This document shows positions 15,794 to 23,236 of a stretch of DNA of 35,495 nt, piece by piece. The position numbers were made by a program, and so were the translations under genes. The notes under the pieces were generated by a model. The model worked only from the letters and a program-made list of their open reading frames with translations, did not search any database and was not told the origin of the DNA. How positions within the stretch are numbered: the stretch's first letter is position 1; the number at the start of each line of letters is the position of its first letter. Location: contig CAMDAM010000008.1 of NCBI GenBank assembly GCA_945888575.1, forward strand, positions 1 through 35,495, written 5' to 3'. This DNA is from Asaia bogorensis (GTDB lineage Bacteria > Pseudomonadota > Alphaproteobacteria > Acetobacterales > Acetobacteraceae).

Positions 15794-16710
15794 CGGCGGG
15801 GGGCCGGCTGGGGGGTGGCGCCGGGTGGCTGGGTGCCCGGGGTGATGACGCCTTGGACGCGGCCGCCGGGGTCGGCGAGCATGCGGGCGACGCCGGTGCG
15901 CATGTTCACGTCTGCCGCCGGGCCGTTGATCTGGTTCTGGCCGCTGGTGACGCGGACATTGCCGATGACGCGGGCGACACCGGTTTCCGGGAGGTAGAGG
16001 GCGCGGTCGCCGCGGATGACATCGGTTTGGGTGCGGGCTTCCACGTTGCCATAGGCCTCCAGGCGCTTGAGCTTGCTGCCGGCGCCCGGGGGTTGCGGAC
16101 CGGCCTGGGCGGGGGCCGGGGTGGGGCGGGGGGCGTTGTCGTCCTCGATATAGGCGACCAGCGTGTCGGCAGCGAGGCGACGGGCATCGGTGGTGACGGC
16201 GACCGCGTTGCCGCGGCCGACGGCCATGCGCTTCTGGGCCCAGTATTCCAGGCTGTCGCGCGCGGTGAGGACCTGGGAGGGGGTGGTGAGGCGCAGGGTG
16301 CGGCCGGTCATGACCATGACGGCCTGGTCGATGTCGTACACCGCGCGATCACCCACCGCTTCGTCGGTCGCGGTGAAGATGCGCACGTTACCTTCCGCCT
16401 CCAGCCGGTAGATCTCGTTGCCGCCCTCGCCGCCGCCGGGAAGGACGGAGCGGGGGGCGCCGGGGGCGGGGGCCGGGGCATCGGCCTTGCGGCGGTAGCG
16501 GGCGACCAGGCGATCGGCGATGACGGTGACGTTGTCGCGCACGGCGCGGGCGTCGCCGGAGGCGATCACCATCTGGTCTGCCTCGCGCCATTCGAAGCCG
16601 TCGCGCGCGGTGATGGCGACGGGGCCGCCGCTGGAGAGGTCGATCTGCTGGGCGGATGCGGGCAGGGCGAGGGAGGCCAGCAGGGCGGCAAGGAGGGTGC
16701 GACGATTCAC
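15790..16710 (-). CDS. lptA: LPS transport periplasmic protein LptA (OstA-like)
   Basis: The 306-residue product begins with a signal peptide (MNRRTLLAALLASLALPASA, cleavage about residue 20). OstA-type beta-jellyroll segments follow, with the start GGPVAITARDGFEWREADQM. LptA bridges the periplasm and carries lipopolysaccharide from LptC to LptD. At 306 residues it is well above the 180-odd of E. coli LptA. The extra length includes Pro/Ala-rich linkers (about 80-100 and 185-210) and a C-terminal Pro-rich tail. It overlaps lptC and lptB by 4 nt each, so the three are translationally coupled. Confidence 0.88.
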   Translation of the reverse strand: MNRRTLLAALLASLALPASAQQIDLSSGGPVAITARDGFEWREADQMVIASGDARAVRDNVTVIADRLVARYRRKADAPAPAPGAPRSVLPGGGEGGNEIYRLEAEGNVRIFTATDEAVGDRAVYDIDQAVMVMTGRTLRLTTPSQVLTARDSLEYWAQKRMAVGRGNAVAVTTDARRLAADTLVAYIEDDNAPRPTPAPAQAGPQPPGAGSKLKRLEAYGNVEARTQTDVIRGDRALYLPETGVARVIGNVRVTSGQNQINGPAADVNMRTGVARMLADPGGRVQGVITPGTQPPGATPQPAPRR

Positions 16711-17387
16711 TTGCGGTCCCCGTTCAGCACCAGCCGGGCGGGGCCGGTGAACTGTACCACCGCGCCGCGGTCGAGCACGGTGAAGCCCTGGGCATCCAGC
16801 ACCCCGAAGGGGCCTTCCACGTGCACCATCTCGTGGCCCGCGGCGGCGTTGGCGCGCATGTCCAGGCTGGCGGATTCAGTGACCAGCACGGTGCCGTCAT
16901 CCCGGTAGAGGGTGACGTCGCCGGCGAGGTCGAGCCGGTTGGCCTTCTGTTCGTAGATGCCGCGCTTGGCCTGGACCATGAGCCATTCGCCCGATTGCAA
17001 CTGCATGTCGGCCTTCGGTGCCTCCAGATCGGTGCGTTCCGGGCCGACCTGGCGGACGCTGGTGGCGGTGACGGTGTAGGGGCGGCCGTTGTCATCGACG
17101 CCCTGGTAATGCGCATCGGTGAGCTGGCCGCCTTCGGGCGTGATGTCGATGCGGCGGTAGCTGATGCGGTTGCGGTCCCCGGTGCCCTGGATTTCGGGCC
17201 AGAACGCGACGAGGAGGAGCAGGGCGAGGGCGAAGAGGGGCAGGATGCGCTTGGCCAGGCCGACGAGCCAGCGGCGCTGCGGGCGGGCCAGGCGGGCGGG
17301 GCGGCGGGCCTCGCCCATGCTGCGGGGCAGGGTGGGGCGGGCGCGCAGCGCCGGGCGCGGGCCGGAGGGCAGGGGCGTGATGCTCAT
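16707..17387 (-). CDS. lptC: LPS export system protein LptC
   Basis: The 226-residue product has a basic, Pro/Arg-rich cytosolic N-terminus (1-47), one membrane anchor (about 48-64, ILPLFALALLLLVAFW) and a periplasmic domain with the repeating beta pattern of LptC (for example LTDAHYQGVDDNGRPYTVTA). It passes lipopolysaccharide from LptB2FG to LptA. The N-terminal tail is longer than in E. coli. It overlaps lptA by 4 nt and shares one base with the kdsD stop. Confidence 0.9.
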   Translation of the reverse strand: MSITPLPSGPRPALRARPTLPRSMGEARRPARLARPQRRWLVGLAKRILPLFALALLLLVAFWPEIQGTGDRNRISYRRIDITPEGGQLTDAHYQGVDDNGRPYTVTATSVRQVGPERTDLEAPKADMQLQSGEWLMVQAKRGIYEQKANRLDLAGDVTLYRDDGTVLVTESASLDMRANAAAGHEMVHVEGPFGVLDAQGFTVLDRGAVVQFTGPARLVLNGDRK

Positions 17388-18370
17388 CAGGCCACGCCCG
17401 CGCGCAGCAGGTCGTGGATGTGCAGGATCCCAAGCGGGCGCTGGGCGGCATCGACCACGAACAGGGCGGTGATCGGGCGCTCCGGCGCGTTCATTATGTG
17501 CAGCGCCTCGGCGGCCAGGAAGTCTGGGCCGATGGTGCGGGGGGCGGGGGTCATGACCTCGCCGAGGCGGCGGGTGAGCAGAGTGGGGCCGATGGCGCGG
17601 CGGAGGTCGCCGTCGGTGAAGATGCCACAGAGGCGGCGTTGCTCATCGGTGACGCCGAGGCAGCCGAAGCGCTTGCCGGTCATGAGCAGGAGGGCCTGGT
17701 CCATCAGCATGTCGGGCGGGGCCAGGGGCAGGGCGTCGCCGGTGTGCATCAGCTCGCGCACGCGGCGCAGGCGGGCGCCGAGCTTGCCGCCGGGGTGGAA
17801 CTGGCGGAAATCCGCCGCGCCGAAGCCGCGGCGGGTGAGCAGGGCGACGGCGAGTGCGTCGCCGAGGGCCATCTGCATGGTGGTGGAGGTGGTGGGGGCG
17901 AGGCCCATCGGGCAGGCCTCCCGCGCCGCGGGCAGGAGAAGGGCCACATCGGCCGCGGTGGCGAGCGCGCTGCCGGCGCGGGCGGTGATGGCGACGAGCG
18001 GCAGGCCGAAGCGGCGGGAATGGGCGACGAGGTCGGCCAGCTCCGTGGTTTCGCCGGAATTGGACAGGGCGAGCACGGCATCGCCGGGCACGATCATGCC
18101 GAGGTCGCCGTGGCTGGCCTCGGCCGGGTGGACGAACAGGGCGGGCGCGCCGGTGGAGGCCAGGGTGGCGGCGATCTTGCGGGCGACGTGGCCGGATTTG
18201 CCCATGCCGGAGACGACGATGCGGCCGGTGGCGGCGGCGAGGAGGTCGACGGCGCGGGTGAAGCCATCGTCCAGCCCGGCGGCAAGCGCCTGCAGCCCGG
18301 CTGCCTCGGTGGCGAGCACGTCTCGGGCGACATCGAGGTCGCTCGCCAGGGTTGCGACAGCGGCGGTCAT
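17387..18370 (-). CDS. kdsD: Arabinose-5-phosphate isomerase (KpsF/GutQ family)
   Basis: Start placed at ATG 18370 (MTAAVATLASD), which gives 327 residues, the usual family length; an in-frame ATG 48 nt upstream adds an atypical leader. The enzyme converts ribulose-5-phosphate to arabinose-5-phosphate, the first step of Kdo synthesis for lipopolysaccharide. A SIS domain (about 35-180) carries VVSGMGKSGHVARKIA, EASHGDLGMI and SNSGETTEL. The family signature FHPGGKLG follows. Two CBS motifs fill about 205-327. Its place upstream of lptC joins Kdo supply to lipopolysaccharide export. Confidence 0.93.
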   Translation of the reverse strand: MTAAVATLASDLDVARDVLATEAAGLQALAAGLDDGFTRAVDLLAAATGRIVVSGMGKSGHVARKIAATLASTGAPALFVHPAEASHGDLGMIVPGDAVLALSNSGETTELADLVAHSRRFGLPLVAITARAGSALATAADVALLLPAAREACPMGLAPTTSTTMQMALGDALAVALLTRRGFGAADFRQFHPGGKLGARLRRVRELMHTGDALPLAPPDMLMDQALLLMTGKRFGCLGVTDEQRRLCGIFTDGDLRRAIGPTLLTRRLGEVMTPAPRTIGPDFLAAEALHIMNAPERPITALFVVDAAQRPLGILHIHDLLRAGVA

Positions 18371-18510
18371 CGGCGGTGCATATCCAGCCAGGAGGTGCGG
18401 CGGGACATGGTGCCGCACGGCAGCGAAGCTAGGGGTGAGTTACGGTCCGCGCACGCTGCGGGTCAAGCGGGCTGGCATGCGCGGGGGCGCACGAGCGCGT
18501 TAGGCCGGGA

Positions 18511-19146
18511 TCAGTGGGCGAAGATGTCGGGGGCTTCCCAGCCGAGAACGTCCAGCTGGCCGCGGGCGGGGAGGAAATCGAAGCAGGCATCGGCCAGGGC
18601 GCGGCGGCCTTCGCGTTCCAGCAGGCCTTCGAGCTTGGCCCAGAGGGCGTGCAGGTGCAGCACGTCGGACGCGGCGTAGGCGAGCTGTTCCGGGGAGAGT
18701 TCGGCGGCACCCCAATCGGAGGTTTGCTGCTGCTTGGACAGCTCGACGCCGAGCAGGTCGCGGCAGAGATCTTTGAGGCCGTGGCGATCGGTATAGGTAC
18801 GCACCAGCTTGGCAGCGATCTTGGTGCAGCGCACCGGGGCGACGCGGATGCCGAGTGCGTGCTGGAGCAGCGCCACGTCGAACCGGGCGAAGTGCATGAG
18901 CTTCACCACGGCGGGGTCGGACAGCAGGCGCTTGAGGTTGGGGCAATCGGCACCGCGGCCGCCGAGCTGGGGCGGGACGATCTGGACGAGGTGGACGATG
19001 CCGTCGCCGGCGGACATCTGCACGAGGCAGAGGCGGTCGCGGCGGGAATCGAGGCCCATCGCCTCGGTATCCACGGCCAGCACGGGGCCGAGGGTGAGGC
19101 CGTCTGGCAGGTCGTGCTTGTGGAGGTGGATCGTGGCGTTGGCCAT
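18511..19146 (-). CDS. Ribonuclease D-like 3'-5' exonuclease
   Basis: Start chosen at ATG 19146 (MANATIHLHKHDLP), seven codons inside the longest frame, because the homologous region starts there. The product has 211 residues. It is a DEDDy exonuclease: motif I is DTEAMGLD, motif II lies in LMHFARFDVALL and motif III is YAASDVLHL. Only the catalytic domain is present; the HRDC domains of full RNase D are missing, as is usual for the short alphaproteobacterial form beside kdsD. The expected role is 3' trimming of structured RNAs such as tRNA precursors. It lies 140 nt upstream of kdsD on the same strand. Confidence 0.9.
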   Translation of the reverse strand: MANATIHLHKHDLPDGLTLGPVLAVDTEAMGLDSRRDRLCLVQMSAGDGIVHLVQIVPPQLGGRGADCPNLKRLLSDPAVVKLMHFARFDVALLQHALGIRVAPVRCTKIAAKLVRTYTDRHGLKDLCRDLLGVELSKQQQTSDWGAAELSPEQLAYAASDVLHLHALWAKLEGLLEREGRRALADACFDFLPARGQLDVLGWEAPDIFAH

Positions 19147-19207
19147 GAACTGTATGGTTCCCGCCATCAGGGTGCCCCCGGCGGGGTGAACCGCCTTTTC
19201 ATCCGAT

Positions 19208-19294
<87 letters not shown>

Positions 19295-19480
19295 ATTTCG
19301 GCACCCTTCCGCGGGGCGGTGCGGGGGGTGGGCGCGCCGTTTAGCCCCCGCTCGCGCCGGCGTCAACTGGCTGCGGACGAAGCGGGGCGAGAAAGAATCG
19401 ATTGCTGGTGCGGGACGGCATGGCGCTTGAGGCGGCGGGTTCAGGCCCATATCAAGGGCGGGCGTTTTCGGGAGCGTATC

Positions 19481-20437
19481 ATGAGCGTTGGCGGCAGGGA
19501 TGTTCGGCAGATCGCCACGGTGTTCGGGGGCACCGGGTTCATCGGGCGGCATGTGGTGAAGCGGCTGGTGGATGCCGGCTACGAGGTGCGCGTGGCGGTG
19601 CGGGATGCCGAGGCGGTGGCCGTGCTGCGTCCGTTGGGCGTGGTGGGGCAGGTGGTGCCGCTGCATGCCCCGCTGGGCGACACGGCGGCGGTGGCGCGGG
19701 CGGTGGAGGGCGCCAGCTTCGTGGTGAACCTGGTGGGCATCCTGGCCGAGCGCAGGGCCGGGGATTTCGACCGGGTGCATCATCTGGGCGCGGCGGCGGT
19801 GGCGCAGGCGGCCGCGGCGGCGGGGGTGGAGCGGCTGGTGCAGGTCTCGGCACTGGGCGCCGATGCGGCGAGCCCGAGCCTGTATGCAAGCAGCAAGGCG
19901 GCCGGCGAGGCGGCGGTGCTGGCGGCGTTCCCGCGGGCGGTGATCTTGCGGCCTTCGGTGGTGTTCGGGGCGGAGGACCAGTTCTTCAACCGGTTCGCGC
20001 AGCTGGCCCAGATGCTGCCGGTGATGCCGGTGTTCGAGGGTGCGACGAAGTTCCAGCCGGTGCATGTCGGCGATGTGGCCGATGCGGTGATTGCAGGGCT
20101 GACCCGCGCGGATGTGGAGGGGCGGATCTTCGAGTTGGGAGGGCCGAAGGTGTGGACGATGCGGCAGCTGCTCGCCTGGATCGTGGCGCAGACCGGGCGG
20201 CGGCGGATGCTGCTGGATGTGCCCGGCCCGGTGGCGCAGCTGCAGGCACGGGTGCTGGAGTGCCTGCCGGGCAAGCTGCTGACTCGCGACCAGCTGATTT
20301 TGCTGCGCCGCGACAATGTCGTAACGCCGGGAGCGGCCGGGCTGGATGCGCTGGGGATCGCGCCGCTGGCGGTGGAGCAGGTGGTGCCGGCCTATCTGGC
20401 ACGATATCGGGCGGGCGCTGAACCGACGGAGCGTTAA
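19481..20437 (+). CDS. Complex I NDUFA9-like NAD(P)-binding protein
   Basis: Start chosen at ATG 19481, where the Rossmann fold begins; the frame extends upstream into the tRNA promoter region. The 318-residue product is an atypical short-chain dehydrogenase/NAD-dependent epimerase relative. The nucleotide motif is GGTGFIGRHV (about 16-25). VNLVGILAERRAGDF and a HHLGAAAVAQAA segment match the alphaproteobacterial proteins annotated as NADH:ubiquinone oxidoreductase NDUFA9-like. The usual catalytic YxxxK of SDRs survives as YASSKAAGE. The likely role is complex I assembly or quinone metabolism; this is family-based. A weak intrinsic terminator follows the stop. Confidence 0.85.
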   Translation: MSVGGRDVRQIATVFGGTGFIGRHVVKRLVDAGYEVRVAVRDAEAVAVLRPLGVVGQVVPLHAPLGDTAAVARAVEGASFVVNLVGILAERRAGDFDRVHHLGAAAVAQAAAAAGVERLVQVSALGADAASPSLYASSKAAGEAAVLAAFPRAVILRPSVVFGAEDQFFNRFAQLAQMLPVMPVFEGATKFQPVHVGDVADAVIAGLTRADVEGRIFELGGPKVWTMRQLLAWIVAQTGRRRMLLDVPGPVAQLQARVLECLPGKLLTRDQLILLRRDNVVTPGAAGLDALGIAPLAVEQVVPAYLARYRAGAEPTER

Positions 20438-20438
20438 T

Positions 20439-20458
20439 AGGTCCGAATTGGACCTTTT
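20439..20458 (+). terminator. Short intrinsic terminator after the NDUFA9-like gene
   Basis: AGGTCC and GGACCT form a 6-bp stem with a 5-nt loop, directly followed by TTT, 1 nt after the stop codon. The stem and U-run are both short, so strength is uncertain. Confidence 0.5.
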
Positions 20459-20597
20459 ATGTGAGTCGACTTGGGGTGGCTGTTGGGTATGGGGCCTGAG
20501 TGCGGGCATATTGGGCATCAATGCTGACGTAAATTGACTCGCCAGCGCGGCGGGGATCGTGTAGCACCGGAATTGGAAATCTGCCGGGAGCTGAACG

Positions 20598-22031
20598 ATG
20601 CCCGACCGCATGCTGCAGTTCGTTGCCATTCCCCAGCAGACGCCGGACAAGCGCGCGCCGGAGCTGCGCCTGCGGGATTTCGAGGAAATCTATGCTGAGT
20701 ATGCGCCGGCGCAGGCCGCGACGCAGGCGAGCCGGTGCAGCCAGTGCGGCGTACCGTTCTGCCAGGTGCATTGCCCGCTTTCGAACAACATCCCGGATTG
20801 GCTGAAGCTGGCGGCCGAGCAGCGGCTGGAGGAGGCGTATGAGCTCAGCGCCGCCACCAACAACTTCCCGGAGATTTGTGGCCGAATCTGCCCGCAGGAC
20901 CGGCTGTGCGAAGGCAACTGCGTGATCGAGAAGGGCTTCGAGAGCGTGACGATCGGGGCGGTGGAGCGGTTCATCACCGATACCGCGTTCCAGGAAGGCT
21001 GGGTGAAGCCGGTGCGGCCGCGGCGGGAGCGGGTGGAGAGCGTCGGGATCGTGGGCGCCGGGCCGGCCGGGCTGGCGGCGGCGGAGCAGCTGCGCAAGCT
21101 CGGCTACCAGGTGCATGTGTACGACCGCTACGACCGGGTGGGCGGGCTGATGATCTACGGGATTCCCGGCTTCAAGCTGGAGAAGCCCGTGGTGCTGCGG
21201 CGGTGGAAGCTGCTGGAGGAGGGCGGGGTGCGGTTCCATCTGGATTGCGCCATCGGCCGAGACATCACGCTGCAGGAATTGCGCGCGCGGCACGGCGCGG
21301 TGCTGATCGCCACCGGGGTGTACAAGCCGCGCGATATCGGCGGGCCCGGTGCGGGGCTTTCCGGGATTGTGCCGGCGCTCGATTACCTGACGGCTTCCAA
21401 CCGGCACGGTCTGGGCGATGCGGTGCCGGAATTCGCGGACGGGACGCTCGATGCGCGTGGCAAGCGCGTGGTGGTGGTCGGCGGTGGCGATACGGCGATG
21501 GATTGCGTGCGCACCGCGGTGCGGCAGGGCGCCGCGAGCGTGACGTGCCTGTATCGGCGCGACCGGGCGAACATGCCGGGCTCGCTGCGCGAGGTGAAGA
21601 ACGCGGAGGAAGAGGGCGTGCAGTTCCAGTGGCTGGCCGCCCCCGAGGCGTTCCTGGGGGATGGGGCCGTGAGCGGCGTGCGGGCGGTGCGGATGCATCT
21701 CGGCCTGCCGGATGCCTCCGGGCGCCAGGCGGTGGAGCCGGTGGCGGGGAGCCATTTCACCGTGGCGGCGGAGCTGGTGATCAAGGCGCTGGGCTTTGAC
21801 CCCGAGGATCTGCCCGGGGCATTCGGGGAGGCGGCGCTGAAGGTATCGCGCTGGGGGACGTTGACGGTGGATCGGCACAGCTTCGAGACCAGCCTGCCGG
21901 GCGTGTTCGCGGCGGGCGATATCGTGCGCGGGGCCTCGCTGGTGGTGTGGGCGATCCGAGATGGGCGGGATGCTGCCGCGGCGATGCACGCGCATATGCA
22001 GCGCGTCGCGCAACCGGTGGCGGCGGAATGA
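20598..22031 (+). CDS. gltD: Glutamate synthase (NADPH) small subunit
   Basis: The 477-residue beta subunit takes electrons from NADPH through FAD and iron-sulfur clusters to the large subunit for glutamine-dependent glutamate synthesis. The N-terminal double cluster domain has Cys47, 50, 55 and 59 (CSQCGVPFCQVHC) and Cys94, 98, 104 and 108 (CGRICPQDRLCEGNC). The FAD site is GIVGAGPAGLAAAEQL (about 150-165) and the NADPH site VVVVGGGDTAMDC (about 291-303). The start is preceded by GGGAG. The stop overlaps the next start (ATGATG), so translation is likely coupled to a DUF2059 gene, not directly to gltB. Confidence 0.97.
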   Translation: MPDRMLQFVAIPQQTPDKRAPELRLRDFEEIYAEYAPAQAATQASRCSQCGVPFCQVHCPLSNNIPDWLKLAAEQRLEEAYELSAATNNFPEICGRICPQDRLCEGNCVIEKGFESVTIGAVERFITDTAFQEGWVKPVRPRRERVESVGIVGAGPAGLAAAEQLRKLGYQVHVYDRYDRVGGLMIYGIPGFKLEKPVVLRRWKLLEEGGVRFHLDCAIGRDITLQELRARHGAVLIATGVYKPRDIGGPGAGLSGIVPALDYLTASNRHGLGDAVPEFADGTLDARGKRVVVVGGGDTAMDCVRTAVRQGAASVTCLYRRDRANMPGSLREVKNAEEEGVQFQWLAAPEAFLGDGAVSGVRAVRMHLGLPDASGRQAVEPVAGSHFTVAAELVIKALGFDPEDLPGAFGEAALKVSRWGTLTVDRHSFETSLPGVFAAGDIVRGASLVVWAIRDGRDAAAAMHAHMQRVAQPVAAE

Positions 22032-22537
22032 TGCGCTCGGCGGCGTGGCTGGCGAGCCTGGTGGCCGCGGCGTTGGCCGGGGCGGCGCTGGCGCAGGGGA
22101 CGCGGCCGGCGCCGGGGATCGACGAGAACCGGCGCGAGGTGCGGCAGATGGTGGAGGTGTTCGACATCATGCGCCAGGCCGAGGGCATGATGGCGACGAT
22201 GCGCGCGGAAATGATCCGCGCCACGATGCGTGCCGGCGAGATGCCGGAGCCTGTGGCGGCGGCGGTGGTGGACGAGATCCTGATGCCGAACTTCCGCGCC
22301 CGCAGCGGCGAGCTCGTGGCGGAGATGATGGAGCCCTACGCAATCAACTTCACCATTTCCGACCTGAAGGCATTGCGGGCGTTCTTCGGCTCCCCGCTGG
22401 GGCAGAAATGGCTGCGCACGATTCCGGTCGCGCGGGGGCGGGGCGAGCAGGCGGGGCTGGCGTGGGGCCAGCGGGTGTTCCAGGATTCGGTGGACCGCCA
22501 CGCGGATGAGCTGCGTGCCCGCGGATTGAAATTCTGA
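22028..22537 (+). CDS. Secreted DUF2059 protein (first copy)
   Basis: Start at ATG 22028, overlapping the gltD stop; ATG 22031 is an alternative. The 169-residue product has a signal peptide (about 1-23, MMRSAAWLASLVAAALAGAA then ALAQ) and a helical periplasmic domain. The core DLKALRAFFGSPLGQKW matches DUF2059, in which a partly hydrophobic helix is followed by FY/FF-x-SPxG. The next gene encodes a relative with the same layout. Function is unknown. Its place inside the glutamate synthase locus is unusual. Confidence 0.85.
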   Translation: MMRSAAWLASLVAAALAGAALAQGTRPAPGIDENRREVRQMVEVFDIMRQAEGMMATMRAEMIRATMRAGEMPEPVAAAVVDEILMPNFRARSGELVAEMMEPYAINFTISDLKALRAFFGSPLGQKWLRTIPVARGRGEQAGLAWGQRVFQDSVDRHADELRARGLKF

Positions 22538-22550
22538 AGAGGTCGATCGC

Positions 22551-23114
22551 ATGAAAACCACCACTCGGATTGTCGCCGGCACGCTGCTGGTGGGGCTGCT
22601 GGCCACGGGCAATGCCTGGGGGCAGGGCGCGCCCGCACCCGCGCAGGGCGCCGCACCTGCGCAGCCTGCCGCGCCGGCGCCAGTCGTGACCGAGGCGAGC
22701 CGGCGTGAGGCTCGGGCGCTGGGCGAGAAGCTCGGCTGGGAATCCCAGGTGCGCGGCATCATCAACACGCTGCGCACGGCGATCATCGTCAATGTCGCGC
22801 AGGTGAACGGCAAGCAGCCGCAGGAAATGATCGCGGTGGTGGACGACCTGCTGATGCCGGACTTCGTCGGCGATGCCGGGACGCTGCAGGGCATGATCGT
22901 GGAGGCCTGGGCTGGCGCGTTCACCGCCGATGAGCTGCGCAACCTGCGCACGTTCTACAACACGCCGCTGGGCGACAAGCTGCTGCGCACCATTCCGCAG
23001 CTGAACAACGTGATCAACCAGGCCGGCCAGAGCTGGGCGCAGAAGGTCTACCAGGCGAGCCAGCAGAAGCACGCCGAGGAATTCACCAAGCGTGGGTTCA
23101 AGTTCGCGCCCTAG
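22551..23114 (+). CDS. Secreted DUF2059 protein (second copy)
   Basis: The 187-residue product has a signal peptide (about 1-25, ending NAWGQG) and an Ala/Pro/Gln-rich linker (about 26-45). A helical domain follows, with DELRNLRTFYNTPLGDKLL corresponding to DLKALRAFFGSPLGQKW in the preceding protein. The two therefore look like tandem paralogues that have diverged widely. It lies 13 nt after the first copy and 122 nt before gltB, all on one strand. A GAGGTCG precedes the start. No enzymatic motif is visible; periplasmic location is inferred from the leader. Confidence 0.87.
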   Translation: MKTTTRIVAGTLLVGLLATGNAWGQGAPAPAQGAAPAQPAAPAPVVTEASRREARALGEKLGWESQVRGIINTLRTAIIVNVAQVNGKQPQEMIAVVDDLLMPDFVGDAGTLQGMIVEAWAGAFTADELRNLRTFYNTPLGDKLLRTIPQLNNVINQAGQSWAQKVYQASQQKHAEEFTKRGFKFAP

Positions 23115-23236
23115 CGTATTCTCCGCGCCGAAGCAGGCGCGGATGATGCGCCAGGGCCTTTGTTTGGTTGCGTGATTCACGTCTCCGGCGGGTCCGCCTT
23201 CGACGATCACGCTTTCGTCCCGCAGGAGCCGAGACC

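Noticed and set aside
19180-19199. Hairpin GGCGG...CCGCC followed by TTTT on the + strand
   Set aside because: Looks like an intrinsic terminator, but no + strand gene ends nearby; the region separates two minus-strand genes and the pairing is only 5 bp.
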